A stretch of DNA of 48,334 nt from an uncultured Alphaproteobacteria bacterium (lineage in GTDB: Bacteria; Pseudomonadota; Alphaproteobacteria; HIMB59; GCA-002718135). The position numbers were made by a program, and so were the translations under genes. The first letter of the stretch is position 1; each line of letters opens with the position of its first letter. The notes under the pieces were generated by a model, which was given only the letters and a program-made list of their open reading frames with translations, made no database searches and was not told where the DNA came from. Below are positions 7,815-16,575 of this stretch, piece after piece. The stretch spans positions 1 through 48,334 of the forward strand of contig CACJGU010000008.1 in assembly GCA_902593125.1 (NCBI GenBank), given 5' to 3'.

Positions 7815-8978
7815 ATGAATAAACCTAATATAAAACCAGCAAATCCAAACTTTTCCAGTGGACCAACCTCTAAAAGACCAGGATGGGATATTACTGTACT
7901 TAGTAATGCTTTAACTGGAAGATCGCATAGATCAGTAGAATGTAAAGCAAGACTAAAAGAAGCAATAGATAAATCAAAAAATATATTAGGGTTACCAGAG
8001 GATTATTTATTAGGAATTATGCCTGGATCAAACACAGGAGCACTAGAAGCAGCAATGTGGTGTCTTCTTGGAAAAACTGGTGTGGATATTTTAGCCTGGG
8101 AAAATTTTGGTAAAGATTGGGTTATTGATGCAATTAGCCAATTAAAACTTAACAATTTAAATATTCATGAAGAAGACTATGGAAAGCTCCCAGATCTTAG
8201 TAAAGTAAACTTTGATAATGATGTAATATTTACATGGAATGGCACAACCTCAGGAGTTAAGGTACCAAATGGAGATTGGATACCTGATGATAGAAAAGGT
8301 TTAACTATATGTGATGCTACATCAGCTATTTTTGGTATGCCTATAGATTATAAAAAATGTGATGTAATAACTTGGTCTTGGCAAAAAATTTTAGGAGGAG
8401 AAGCCGCTCATGGAATGATAGCCATTTCTCCTAGAGTAGTTGAAAGACTTGAGAGCTACACACCATCATGGCCGATTCCTAAGTTATTTAGAATGGCTGA
8501 AAACAATAAATTAATAAAAGGTATATTTGAAGGAAATACAATAAACACACCATCTATGATTTGTGTTGAAGATATAATAGATAGTCTTGATTGGGTTTCA
8601 AAAGAGGGCGGTTTAAATTCTTTAATTTCTAAATCTCAAAATTCATTAAAAAAAATTAGTGATTGGATTGATCAAAATAATTATTTAACTTTTCTTTCTG
8701 AATATAAAGATATGAATTACATATCTAATACCGGTATAACATTTAAAATAACAGAAGATTGGTTTGCCAGTAAAGATGAAACAGGACAAAGATCTATTAT
8801 GGCTGAAATATGCAAGTTATTATCTGAAAATAATGTTGGATTTGACTGTAATGGCTATCCAAAAGCTCCTCCATCATTCAGAATATGGGCTGGCGGAACA
8901 GTTCAAACTTCAGATGTTGAATTAGTACTTCCTTGGATTGATTGGGCATATAACGAAATAAAAACAAAGCATGCCTAA
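7815..8978 (+). CDS. serC: Phosphoserine aminotransferase
   Basis: This PLP aminotransferase converts 3-phosphohydroxypyruvate and glutamate to O-phospho-L-serine, the second step of serine synthesis. The protein starts with NPNFSSGPTSKRPGW, contains MPGSNTGALEAAMW near 69, and has the PLP lysine Lys191 in WSWQKILGGEAAHG. These features mark the alphaproteobacterial/archaeal SerC subtype rather than the E. coli type. The length of 387 residues fits. It begins 2 bases after the DUF1015 gene and its end overlaps serA by 8 bases, so it is part of one operon. The product also serves the pyridoxal pathway in some bacteria. Confidence 0.92.
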   Translation: MNKPNIKPANPNFSSGPTSKRPGWDITVLSNALTGRSHRSVECKARLKEAIDKSKNILGLPEDYLLGIMPGSNTGALEAAMWCLLGKTGVDILAWENFGKDWVIDAISQLKLNNLNIHEEDYGKLPDLSKVNFDNDVIFTWNGTTSGVKVPNGDWIPDDRKGLTICDATSAIFGMPIDYKKCDVITWSWQKILGGEAAHGMIAISPRVVERLESYTPSWPIPKLFRMAENNKLIKGIFEGNTINTPSMICVEDIIDSLDWVSKEGGLNSLISKSQNSLKKISDWIDQNNYLTFLSEYKDMNYISNTGITFKITEDWFASKDETGQRSIMAEICKLLSENNVGFDCNGYPKAPPSFRIWAGGTVQTSDVELVLPWIDWAYNEIKTKHA

Positions 8979-9909
8979 AATATTGATTTCAGATGCAATG
9001 GACAATATTGCATCAGAAATTCTTTTAAAAAATAATCTTGATGTTGAAACAAAAACAGACTTATCACCTGAAGAATTAAAAAATATAATTGCAAACTATG
9101 ATGGCCTTATAGTAAGGTCAGCAACTAAGGTAACTAGAAATATAATTGAAGCAGCAACAAATTTAAAAATAATTGGTAGAGCAGGAGCAGGAGTTGACAA
9201 TATTGATGTTGAAACTGCAAAAAGTAAAAATATCATTGTAATGAACACACCTGGAGGTAATACAAATGCAACTGCTGAACATACCATTGGATTAATTTTT
9301 GCATTACTAAGAAAAATACCCTCTGCCAATGAGACAACTCATAAAGGATTATGGGAAAAAAAGAAAATGAAGGGAAACGAGCTTAAAGGTAAAAAAATAG
9401 GAATTGTAGGTTTTGGTAATGTTGGAAAAAGAGTCGCTGAAATTTCCAACGCATTAGGTATGAAAGTTTCTATTTATTCATCTTATTTTAATTCTATAAA
9501 AGATGATTTTAAAAAGTATATTTCAAGCGACTTAAAGAATATTTTTTTAAATTCTGATATTATCTCTTTCCATTGTAAGCCAAATAATGACGGTAGCTCA
9601 ATCATTACTAAAGATAATTTAAATATGATGAAAAAGAATTGTATATTAGTTAATACAGCAAGAGGAGGTTTAATTAATGAAACAGATCTAATTGAAGCAC
9701 TTAAAAATAATGTTATTAAGGGAGCTGCTTTAGATGTTTTTAAAAAAGAACCTCTTGAAAAAAGTGAATTATTTAATTTAAAAAATATAATTTTAACACC
9801 ACATATAGCTGCCTCAACAGATGAAGCTCAGATAGTTGTTGCAGAAATGGTTGCTAATCAGTTTTGCGAATACTTTAATAATAACAATATTGTAAATTCT
9901 ATTACTTAA
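8971..9909 (+). CDS. serA: D-3-phosphoglycerate dehydrogenase, short form
   Basis: This NAD-dependent dehydrogenase oxidises 3-phosphoglycerate to 3-phosphohydroxypyruvate, the first step of serine synthesis. The substrate domain has LIVRSATKVT near 46 and GRAGAGVDNID near 70. The Rossmann domain has VGFGNVGKR near 147, then NTARGG and TPHIAAST carrying the catalytic Arg and His. At 312 residues it is a minimal enzyme: it stops after the catalytic core and lacks the ASB and ACT domains that give serine feedback inhibition in longer SerA proteins. Placement after serC makes PGDH far more likely than another D-2-hydroxyacid dehydrogenase. It ends convergently, overlapping htpG by 8 bases. Confidence 0.9.
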   Translation: MPKILISDAMDNIASEILLKNNLDVETKTDLSPEELKNIIANYDGLIVRSATKVTRNIIEAATNLKIIGRAGAGVDNIDVETAKSKNIIVMNTPGGNTNATAEHTIGLIFALLRKIPSANETTHKGLWEKKKMKGNELKGKKIGIVGFGNVGKRVAEISNALGMKVSIYSSYFNSIKDDFKKYISSDLKNIFLNSDIISFHCKPNNDGSSIITKDNLNMMKKNCILVNTARGGLINETDLIEALKNNVIKGAALDVFKKEPLEKSELFNLKNIILTPHIAASTDEAQIVVAEMVANQFCEYFNNNNIVNSIT

Positions 9910-11761
9910 TAAAGATTTCAGTGAGATTTTCCAAATATCCCGATGGGTTGGATAATACATTTCCATCAAGAATATTAGCTTGATCTAATATTAGATTTGA
10001 CATTTTTTTATGATCAATTTTAGTTAAATCATTTGATAAGTTAATTATCATAGGATGATTTGGATTAATTTCCAAAATTTTTTTAGAATCAGGAGTTTTC
10101 TGATTATGCATTTTCATTAACTTTTCCATATTAATGTCGATACCTGCTTCTTCTGCAACAAGCAGTATTGGGCTTTTTGTTAATCTTTCAGAAATTACAA
10201 CATTTGATATACTTTCTTTAAGTTCAGTTTTAAGAATATTAATTAAATCATTGATTTTACTATCAATTTTTTTATTTTTATCTTTTTTATCTTTTCTATT
10301 TTCTCCAACTTTTGAAACGTCTACTTTTCCTTTAGTAATTGATTTAAATTCAAAATCTTTAAATTTATTTACATTTTGTATCCAAAATTCGTCAACTGCA
10401 TCTATCATAAATAGAACAGGGATTTTTTTATCTGCAAAAACTTCTAACTGTGGTGAATTTTTAATATGATTTTTGTCAGTATTGGCAAAATAGTAAATTT
10501 CCTTTTGATCCTTTGCCATTATTTTAATGTATTCTTCTAAGGATATCTTGTTTTTATTAATTGAATTTTCAAATCTAAGTAAAGGAAGTATTTTTTCATG
10601 ATGATCATTATGTTCATATAGACCTTCTTTTAATACTGGTCCAAAGTTATTCCAAAAAGTTTCAAATTTAGTCTTCTCTTTTTTTGCTAAATTTTCAATA
10701 TCACTTAATATTTTATTTGTTAAACCTTTTTTAATCTTAGTAATTATGGGATTGTTTTGTAACATTTCTCTACTAATATTTAGAGAAATGTCTTGTGAGT
10801 CAACTACTCCAGGTATAAATCTTAACCAGTTAGGAATAATATCTTCACATTCATCTGTAATAAATACTTTTTGAACATATAATTTAATTTTATTTTTTCT
10901 GTCTGCATTAAATAAGTCCATTGGCTGATTTGTGGGAAGATAAACTAGAGCTTTATAACTTATAACTCCTTCTGCATTGTAATGAATCGTTTTAAGAGGT
11001 TCGTCAAAGTTAAATGAAATATTATTATAGAATTGTTTATAATCCTCTTCTTTAATATCTTTTTTATCTTTTAGCCATAATGGACTACCCTCATTAACTT
11101 TTTCCTCTTTCTCATTATCATCAAGATCTTTTAGGAAAATTGGAAAAGGTATATAATTTGAGTATTTGGTAATTATTGATCTTAATCTAAATGAGTCTAA
11201 AAACTCATCAGCATCTTTTTTAATATTTAAGGTAATGCATGTACCTCTTTTTTCTTTCTTTGCTTTTTCTATTGAATAATTTTCTTTGCCATTTGATTTC
11301 CAAAGGTTGATTTCGTCATTTTCTGCATCTCTTGATAAAACATCAACATTATCTGAAACCATATAAGAAGAATAAAAACCAACACCAAATTGACCAATAG
11401 CTGAAATATCACCCTCCTTTTTATTTTTCATTGCTTCAATGAATTTGCTAGTTCCAGATCTTGCAATAGTACCAAGATTATCTATTAAATCTTGTTTAGT
11501 CATACCTATTCCATTGTCTTCAATTTCAATGATTTTTTTCTTTTTGGAGACTCGAATATTAATTTTTAAATCTTTTTCATCTTTTAAAAGATTTTTTTTT
11601 GAAAGTGATTGGTATCTTAATTTTTCACAAGCATCAGCAGCATTTGAGATCAATTCACGTAAAAAAATCTCTCTTTCACTATAAAGAGAATTAGCCACTA
11701 GGTCTAAAAGTTTACTTACTTCAGCCTGAAAAGATAGGTTTTCTTTTGAATTTTCTGCCAT
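9902..11761 (-). CDS. htpG: Molecular chaperone HtpG (Hsp90)
   Basis: This is the bacterial Hsp90, a cytoplasmic ATP-dependent dimeric chaperone. The N-terminal GHKL ATPase domain shows RELISNAADACEKLRY with Glu36 and Asn40, EDNGIGMT near 77 and IGQFGVGFYSSYMV near 124. The middle domain has the DLPLNISRE-type segment, here DISLNISREMLQ near 326, with the catalytic-loop Arg. The C-terminal dimerisation domain ends near residue 619, a full-length protein. A lysine-rich insert near 490-500 (KDKKDKNKK) is a local AT-driven expansion. It is transcribed alone and shares an 84-base divergent control region with the lipoprotein gene to its right. Confidence 0.97.
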   Translation of the reverse strand: MAENSKENLSFQAEVSKLLDLVANSLYSEREIFLRELISNAADACEKLRYQSLSKKNLLKDEKDLKINIRVSKKKKIIEIEDNGIGMTKQDLIDNLGTIARSGTSKFIEAMKNKKEGDISAIGQFGVGFYSSYMVSDNVDVLSRDAENDEINLWKSNGKENYSIEKAKKEKRGTCITLNIKKDADEFLDSFRLRSIITKYSNYIPFPIFLKDLDDNEKEEKVNEGSPLWLKDKKDIKEEDYKQFYNNISFNFDEPLKTIHYNAEGVISYKALVYLPTNQPMDLFNADRKNKIKLYVQKVFITDECEDIIPNWLRFIPGVVDSQDISLNISREMLQNNPIITKIKKGLTNKILSDIENLAKKEKTKFETFWNNFGPVLKEGLYEHNDHHEKILPLLRFENSINKNKISLEEYIKIMAKDQKEIYYFANTDKNHIKNSPQLEVFADKKIPVLFMIDAVDEFWIQNVNKFKDFEFKSITKGKVDVSKVGENRKDKKDKNKKIDSKINDLINILKTELKESISNVVISERLTKSPILLVAEEAGIDINMEKLMKMHNQKTPDSKKILEINPNHPMIINLSNDLTKIDHKKMSNLILDQANILDGNVLSNPSGYLENLTEIFIK

Positions 11762-11825
11762 TTTTTATGATTTAAGCATTCATATTCATTATTCAATAGT
11801 AAGCAATAATTTTTTGCCACATTTA

Positions 11826-11839
11826 AGACTATATAGTCT
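11826..11839. promoter_or_regulatory. Perfect 14-base palindrome, candidate operator
   Basis: AGACTATATAGTCT is a perfect palindrome. It ends 6 bases before the start codon of the lipoprotein gene, inside the short divergent region shared with htpG. Perfect even palindromes of this length are uncommon by chance and are typical of dimeric repressor sites. No regulator can be named from the sequence. It might instead be a weak RNA stem covering the ribosome-binding site. Confidence 0.35.
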
Positions 11840-11845
11840 AAAATT

Positions 11846-12478
11846 ATGATATTTATATCTTTTATGAGATTAGACAATCTTCTTAAGATAATATGTATTT
11901 CAATTATTTTTCTTTATGCCTGCACATCTAATCAACTAACTAATACGGCTGATAGTTGTATTATATTTGATCAAAAGAAAAATTGGTATAAAGCAACTAA
12001 AAAATCATATGACAAATGGGAAACGCCAATTGCTTTTCAATTAGCTATTATCAAACAAGAATCATCTTTTACACAATTTGCAAAACCAAAAAGAAAAAAA
12101 TTGTTAGGTTTTATTCCAAGCTCAAGACCATCAACTGCTTTTGGTTATGCTCAAATTACTAATCCAACTTGGGATTGGTATAAAAACAAAACTGGAAAAA
12201 TAAATGCATCAAGGGCTAATTTTAATGATGTAACTGATTTTATTGGTTGGTATACAACCCAATCAGAAAATTTGGTTGGAATATCTAAAAAAGATTATTT
12301 CAATCAATATTTAGCATATCATGAAGGTCAAAATGGCTGGTCGAGAGAAACATTTAAAAGTAAAGAATGGTTGATTGAAGTAGCTAAAACTGTAGAAAGA
12401 AATACTAATATGTTTAATAAACAATTAAAAAGTTGTGAAGATAAACTAAATAGAAAAGGGTTATTTGGGATATTTTAA
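11846..12478 (+). CDS. Lysozyme/SLT-like putative lipoprotein
   Basis: This is a probable cell-envelope muramidase-like protein. The N-terminus is a lipoprotein signal with lipobox LYAC, so Cys26 would be lipidated and the protein membrane-anchored. The domain at about 60-180 has the lytic-transglycosylase layout: AIIKQESSF (catalytic Glu in KQES), SAFGYAQI-like FGYAQITNPTWDWY, and LAYHEGQNGW. Peptidoglycan cleavage is inferred from this pattern. A second ATG at residue 7 would shorten the signal to a more usual length and may be the real start. The stop overlaps the M20 gene start by one base, indicating coupling. Confidence 0.8.
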   Translation: MIFISFMRLDNLLKIICISIIFLYACTSNQLTNTADSCIIFDQKKNWYKATKKSYDKWETPIAFQLAIIKQESSFTQFAKPKRKKLLGFIPSSRPSTAFGYAQITNPTWDWYKNKTGKINASRANFNDVTDFIGWYTTQSENLVGISKKDYFNQYLAYHEGQNGWSRETFKSKEWLIEVAKTVERNTNMFNKQLKSCEDKLNRKGLFGIF

Positions 12479-13656
12479 TGCCAGTTCTTAATAGTATTAA
12501 TCAAATGTTAAACGAAATGACAGAGTGGCGTCATGACTTACATAAAATACCTGAAATAGGATTAGAGGAGTATGAAACATCTAAATATATTAAAAATAAA
12601 CTAAAAGAGTTTAATATAAATTTTAAGGATGGATATTCCAATACTGGGATAGTTGCATGGGTTGATGGTAATAAAAAGACAAACGAAAAGACAATAGGAC
12701 TACGAGCTGACTTCGATGCTTTGCCAATGCCCGAAAAAAATGAATTTGATCATAAATCTACAAATAAAGGTATGATGCATGCTTGTGGGCATGATGGGCA
12801 TACTACTATGTTGCTTGGAGCAGCTAAATATTTAAATGAAAATAATAATTTTGACGGCAGAGTCTATTTTATTTTTCAACCTGGTGAAGAAGGATTTGCT
12901 GGAGGGAAAAAAATGATTGATGATGGTATGTTTAAAGATTTCAAAATTGACGAAGTGTATGCTCTTCACAATTGGCCTGAACTTCCATTTGGAACTTTTG
13001 GAATAAATAGTGGGCCTATGATGGCGGCAGTGGATGAATTTGATATAATAGTTAAGGGTAAAGGAGGTCATGCTGCTTCACCACATTTATCAATTGATCC
13101 TGTCGTAATCTCTGCACAAGTTATTTCAGCTGTTCAAACCATAATAAGTCGATCAACAGATCCTGTCGATAAGGCGCTAATTAGTATAACTAAAATTAAT
13201 GCTGGAACAGCTTATAATGTTATTGATGATCAAGTAAAAATGGGAGGAACAATAAGAACATTCAAAAAAGAAACACGTTCATATATTGAAAAAAGATTAG
13301 GTGAATTATGTAAGGGTATTGCTGAAGCACATGGTGCTGAAATTAAAATTCAATTTGATTTAGTCAATAAATATCCACCTACAATAAATTCAAAGAAAGA
13401 GAGTATTTTTGCATCCAATGTAGCTAAAGATTTAGTTGGTGAAGACAAGGTTATAACAGATATTGATCCTTCAATGGGAGGGGAAGATTTTTCTTATTTG
13501 CTAGAAGAAAAACCTGGTACCTATCTATATCTTGGACAAGGTGATGAGAAACATAAAGCTCATCTTCATACAACAAAGTACGATTTTAATGATAATCTTT
13601 TACCACTAGGTGTAAACTTTTGGGTTGAATTAGTAAAAAAATATTTTTCAAAATAA
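12478..13656 (+). CDS. M20-family amidohydrolase (hippurate/N-acyl amino acid hydrolase-like)
   Basis: This is a dizinc peptidase-fold amidohydrolase of the M20D group, which releases amino acids from N-acyl or N-aromatic-acyl conjugates. Metal and catalytic positions are visible: ADFDALPMPE near 77, HACGHDGHT with Cys103 and His105, and FQPGEEGFAGG with Glu137 and Glu138. HNWP near 165 and GGEDFSYLLE near 330 follow. The lid/dimerisation domain (KGKGGHAASPH) is at about 185-290. The 392-residue length is typical and there is no signal peptide. The start overlaps the upstream stop (TAATG). The physiological substrate is unknown; candidates are indole-acetyl- or acyl-amino acids. Confidence 0.9.
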   Translation: MPVLNSINQMLNEMTEWRHDLHKIPEIGLEEYETSKYIKNKLKEFNINFKDGYSNTGIVAWVDGNKKTNEKTIGLRADFDALPMPEKNEFDHKSTNKGMMHACGHDGHTTMLLGAAKYLNENNNFDGRVYFIFQPGEEGFAGGKKMIDDGMFKDFKIDEVYALHNWPELPFGTFGINSGPMMAAVDEFDIIVKGKGGHAASPHLSIDPVVISAQVISAVQTIISRSTDPVDKALISITKINAGTAYNVIDDQVKMGGTIRTFKKETRSYIEKRLGELCKGIAEAHGAEIKIQFDLVNKYPPTINSKKESIFASNVAKDLVGEDKVITDIDPSMGGEDFSYLLEEKPGTYLYLGQGDEKHKAHLHTTKYDFNDNLLPLGVNFWVELVKKYFSK

Positions 13657-13662
13657 TTTAAT

Positions 13663-14424
13663 ATGATTAACTATAGTGCAATTTACTCAATAGTTGCATT
13701 CAGATTAAAAGAATTTTTTTCCGAATATCAATATTCTTTATTAGCTCCAATCACAACCAACATACTATTTATATTAGTTTTTTTGACAATAGAAGGTTAT
13801 TATTCTTTATCTATAGACTCTAATTCTTTTGTCCAATATATCGCTCCAGGTCTAATAATAATGATTGTAGCTCAAGAAAGTTACAATAATCCATCAGTTA
13901 CTCTCGTTAACATGAAACAGATTGGCTCATTGGACGATTGGCTACTTGCTCCAATATCTAGAATTGAAATATTTATATCATTATTAATCAACTCGATTAT
14001 TATAGGTTTTATTATAGCAATAAGTAATCTAATTATTTTTTCATTTTTAATTGATATTAAAATTATTAATTATTTATTTTTTTGTTATTATTTAATAATT
14101 GTTATAATCTTTTTTTCATGTTTTGGCTGTATTGTAGGAATTTTATTTAATACATGGGATACACAAAGTACTTTTTCAAATTTTTTTGTTACACCATTAA
14201 ATTTTCTATCTGGCACTTTTTTTTCAATTACATATTTACCAGAAAATCTCAAATTTATTTTATATTATAATCCTTATTATTATGTAGTTAAATTCTTTCG
14301 TAGTTGTTTTGAGAATGAATTTATATTTAAATCAGAACAAAATATTTATATTTTATCATTTATATTTGTATCTTTTATAATTACAGCTTATGTTTACTTT
14401 AAAGGTTATAGTATTATTAAATGA
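13663..14424 (+). CDS. ABC-2 type transporter permease, orphan
   Basis: This integral membrane protein of the ABC-2 export family has 253 residues and six predicted helices. The typical elements are an N-terminal amphipathic stretch (FRLKEFFSEYQYSLLAPI), a first long periplasmic loop, and the C-terminal NFLSGTFFSITYLPENLK segment before the last helices. Such permeases pair with a separate ATPase to export lipids, polysaccharides or drugs. No ATPase gene is adjacent, so the partner must be elsewhere. It begins 6 bases after the M20 gene and overlaps the next gene by 4 (ATGA), forming a three-gene run. Confidence 0.85.
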   Translation: MINYSAIYSIVAFRLKEFFSEYQYSLLAPITTNILFILVFLTIEGYYSLSIDSNSFVQYIAPGLIIMIVAQESYNNPSVTLVNMKQIGSLDDWLLAPISRIEIFISLLINSIIIGFIIAISNLIIFSFLIDIKIINYLFFCYYLIIVIIFFSCFGCIVGILFNTWDTQSTFSNFFVTPLNFLSGTFFSITYLPENLKFILYYNPYYYVVKFFRSCFENEFIFKSEQNIYILSFIFVSFIITAYVYFKGYSIIK

Positions 14425-15029
14425 TTGATTATATTCAGATTATTTTGAACTATATTCAAATATTAATTTTTGATAATTACTTACTAGCTCTAATTACATA
14501 TTTTATATTTTGTTTACTATTCTTTTTTCTCTCATTACCAGGCGGAATAATTGTCACTTTATCATCTGGTTTTTTCTTTGGTTTTTATATTGGTTTTTTA
14601 ATTAATATTATTTCTATAACAATTGGCAGTTTATTTTTTATAATATTATCCAAATATTTTCTTGTAAATTATTTTAATAATTATCTTTTAAAATATACTT
14701 ATAAATTAAATAAAATTATTAAAAAATCTTCTTATGAATATTTGATTTTGATAAGACTTATTTTTGGTATACCTCTTTTTGTTCAAAATTTATTTATATC
14801 AACTTTAGAAATTTCAAAATTCAAATTTATTTTATCATCATTAATTGGTTTTTCTCCTTATTTTTTAATTTTTTCATTCGTAGGAGATAAATTATCTAAT
14901 TTATTAGAAATTAAATCCGTTTCTATTAAAAACATTTTTTCAATTGAAATTATAGTCATTATAATTATCTCAGTATTAATCTTGATATTTAGAATATTTT
15001 ATAAAATTAATTCTAATAAAATTAATTAA
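14421..15029 (+). CDS. VTT/SNARE-associated (TVP38/DedA-like) membrane protein
   Basis: This polytopic inner-membrane protein has 202 residues and the VTT-domain pattern: a first helix, then LPGGIIVTLSSGFFFGFYIGF near 40-60, the reentrant-loop region of the TVP38/DedA family. LIRLIFGIPLFVQNLF near 110 supplies the conserved Arg-Leu...Pro-Phe/Val segment. The family includes lipid scramblases and undecaprenyl-phosphate transporters; its function here is not established. Translational coupling (4-base overlap) to the ABC-2 permease hints at a shared envelope-lipid role, which is inference. It ends convergently with an unknown membrane protein, overlapping by 8 bases. Confidence 0.75.
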   Translation: MIDYIQIILNYIQILIFDNYLLALITYFIFCLLFFFLSLPGGIIVTLSSGFFFGFYIGFLINIISITIGSLFFIILSKYFLVNYFNNYLLKYTYKLNKIIKKSSYEYLILIRLIFGIPLFVQNLFISTLEISKFKFILSSLIGFSPYFLIFSFVGDKLSNLLEIKSVSIKNIFSIEIIVIIIISVLILIFRIFYKINSNKIN

Positions 15030-15450
15030 ATATTTTTTTGTATTTAATTGTAATAAACACTAAATAAATAGTTACAATCAGAGCACTGTATATGGTTAAA
15101 TCAATTAAAAAGATTTTTTTGGCTGAAAATTCATTAAATAGTCTTGAGTAAATCAAAGCTGAAGTCTGAATAATTGAAGTAATTGTTATTATAGTTAATA
15201 ATTTTAGAGATTTTTTAGGATTAATATAAATATACAATAATCCTATAAATAATAATCCAGTAATGGAAGCTCCTATATTTCTTAACCAAGCAATATTTGT
15301 TTCTTCTGCAGACGTTATATTCACAAAATTGAAAGGAAAAAATAGAAAATACACTCCATATACAAGAGAAAATATTGACAATACTAATAGACTTAATCTA
15401 ATCATATAAATTAAGATTAAATATTTATTTATAAATATTTGAGATTGCAA
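15022..15450 (-). CDS. Four-helix membrane protein of unknown function
   Basis: I do not recognise this protein. It has four hydrophobic segments over 142 residues, an overall pattern seen in small DUF4345-like or DoxX-like membrane proteins, without a diagnostic motif. WLRNIGASITGLLFIGLLYIY near 55-75 is its most distinctive piece. A better start may be the internal ATG at 15405, which gives 127 residues beginning directly before the first helix. The gene is isolated on the minus strand between two plus-strand runs. Confidence 0.6.
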   Translation of the reverse strand: MQSQIFINKYLILIYMIRLSLLVLSIFSLVYGVYFLFFPFNFVNITSAEETNIAWLRNIGASITGLLFIGLLYIYINPKKSLKLLTIITITSIIQTSALIYSRLFNEFSAKKIFLIDLTIYSALIVTIYLVFITIKYKKIFN

Positions 15451-15478
15451 ATTTTATTATCTAAATATAGTAAAAGAC

Positions 15479-15712
15479 ATGATTCGATTGTTAATTGTTT
15501 TAGCGGTAATTGTATTGATTTTAATCATTTTAAGATCAAGGGCTAAATCTACCTCAATTGGGAACCCTAAATTATATAGAAACTTAATTTTAATAGTAAT
15601 TGTAGCTGGTCTGTTATTTTTTCTTGCTACATCTGGTAAATTTTTAATTCCACAGTTTTTAAATTTAATTAAAGTTGGATTACCCTTTCTTACTAAACTA
15701 ATAGGAATTTAG
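15479..15712 (+). CDS. Small two-helix membrane protein
   Basis: This 77-residue protein has an N-terminal membrane helix (about 2-20), a short polar loop with RSRAKSTSIGN, a second helix (35-52) and a short hydrophobic tail. It resembles the membrane-anchoring N-terminus of small alphaproteobacterial DnaJ-like proteins, but no J-domain follows here, so I leave it unassigned. Its stop codon overlaps the GTG start of the dioxygenase gene (TAGTG), so the two are translationally coupled. Confidence 0.6.
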   Translation: MIRLLIVLAVIVLILIILRSRAKSTSIGNPKLYRNLILIVIVAGLLFFLATSGKFLIPQFLNLIKVGLPFLTKLIGI

Positions 15713-16575
15713 TGAATTATTATAAGAAAACTGATCTACCAATGAATAATGAAATGATTAATTTTTGGAATGAAAATGGATACCTTGTTATTGAGGATTT
15801 TAATAGTTCTGAAGAATGTGACAAAATAATTGAAAGGTCGAGTTACTTAATTGATAATAATAACTTAAATAATCAAAAGTCTATTTTTGATACAATAAAT
15901 CAATCTCATAATGATGATAGTTATTTTCTAGACTCTGGAGATAAAATTAGATTTTTTTTTGAAGAAAAAGCAAATTTAGAAAAAAATAATATTGATAAAA
16001 ATAAACATTTTATTGTTAATAAAATTGGTCATGCATTGCATGATTTAGATGAAGTATTTTATCAATTTTCTCATAAAGAAGAGCTTCAAGATATAGCTTT
16101 AAAAATTGGCTTTCAAAAACCAAAATTACTTCAATCAATGTATATTTTTAAACAACCAAAGATAGGGGGAGAAGTGGTATGTCATCAAGACTCTACATTT
16201 CTTTATACTGAGCCTGAAAGTACAGTTGGATTTTGGTTTGCTTTAGAAGACGCGAATAAGAGTAATGGCTGTTTACAAGTAGCAAGTGGTGGTCACAAAG
16301 GTCCATTAAGAAAAATATTCAAAAAAGTTAATGGTAAAATGATAATGCTAGATATTAATAATGAAGAATTTCCAGAAACAGATACATTTGTCGAAGTTAA
16401 GAAGGGATCTTTAGTTTTATTGCATGGGAGACTTCCTCATTATTCCTGTGAAAATACTAGTCCAAATTCAAGACATGCCTATACAATTCATGTAATTGAT
16501 CAAAATAATAAATATCCTGATTGGAACTGGCTACAAAGACCTAATCTTCCTCTTAAAAGTTTTATGAATGACTAA
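15712..16575 (+). CDS. Phytanoyl-CoA dioxygenase family protein, PHYHD1-like
   Basis: This Fe(II)/2-oxoglutarate-dependent dioxygenase has the iron ligands His158 and Asp160 in CHQDS, and His243 in LPHYS. The 2-oxoglutarate-binding Arg254 lies eleven residues after His243, the same spacing as in PHYHD1. FWNENGYLVIEDF near 18-30 is the family N-terminus. The 287-residue length matches PHYHD1-type enzymes. The start is GTG, overlapping the preceding stop. The end overlaps the nucleoside hydrolase gene by 8 bases. The substrate is unknown; bacterial homologues hydroxylate diverse small molecules. A nucleoside-related substrate is possible from context but speculative. Confidence 0.88.
   Translation: MNYYKKTDLPMNNEMINFWNENGYLVIEDFNSSEECDKIIERSSYLIDNNNLNNQKSIFDTINQSHNDDSYFLDSGDKIRFFFEEKANLEKNNIDKNKHFIVNKIGHALHDLDEVFYQFSHKEELQDIALKIGFQKPKLLQSMYIFKQPKIGGEVVCHQDSTFLYTEPESTVGFWFALEDANKSNGCLQVASGGHKGPLRKIFKKVNGKMIMLDINNEEFPETDTFVEVKKGSLVLLHGRLPHYSCENTSPNSRHAYTIHVIDQNNKYPDWNWLQRPNLPLKSFMND

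Noticed and set aside
10134..10469. Plus-strand open frame of 111 codons inside htpG
   Set aside because: Ser/Leu/Phe-rich antisense shadow of Lys/Asp/Glu codons in htpG; no motif.
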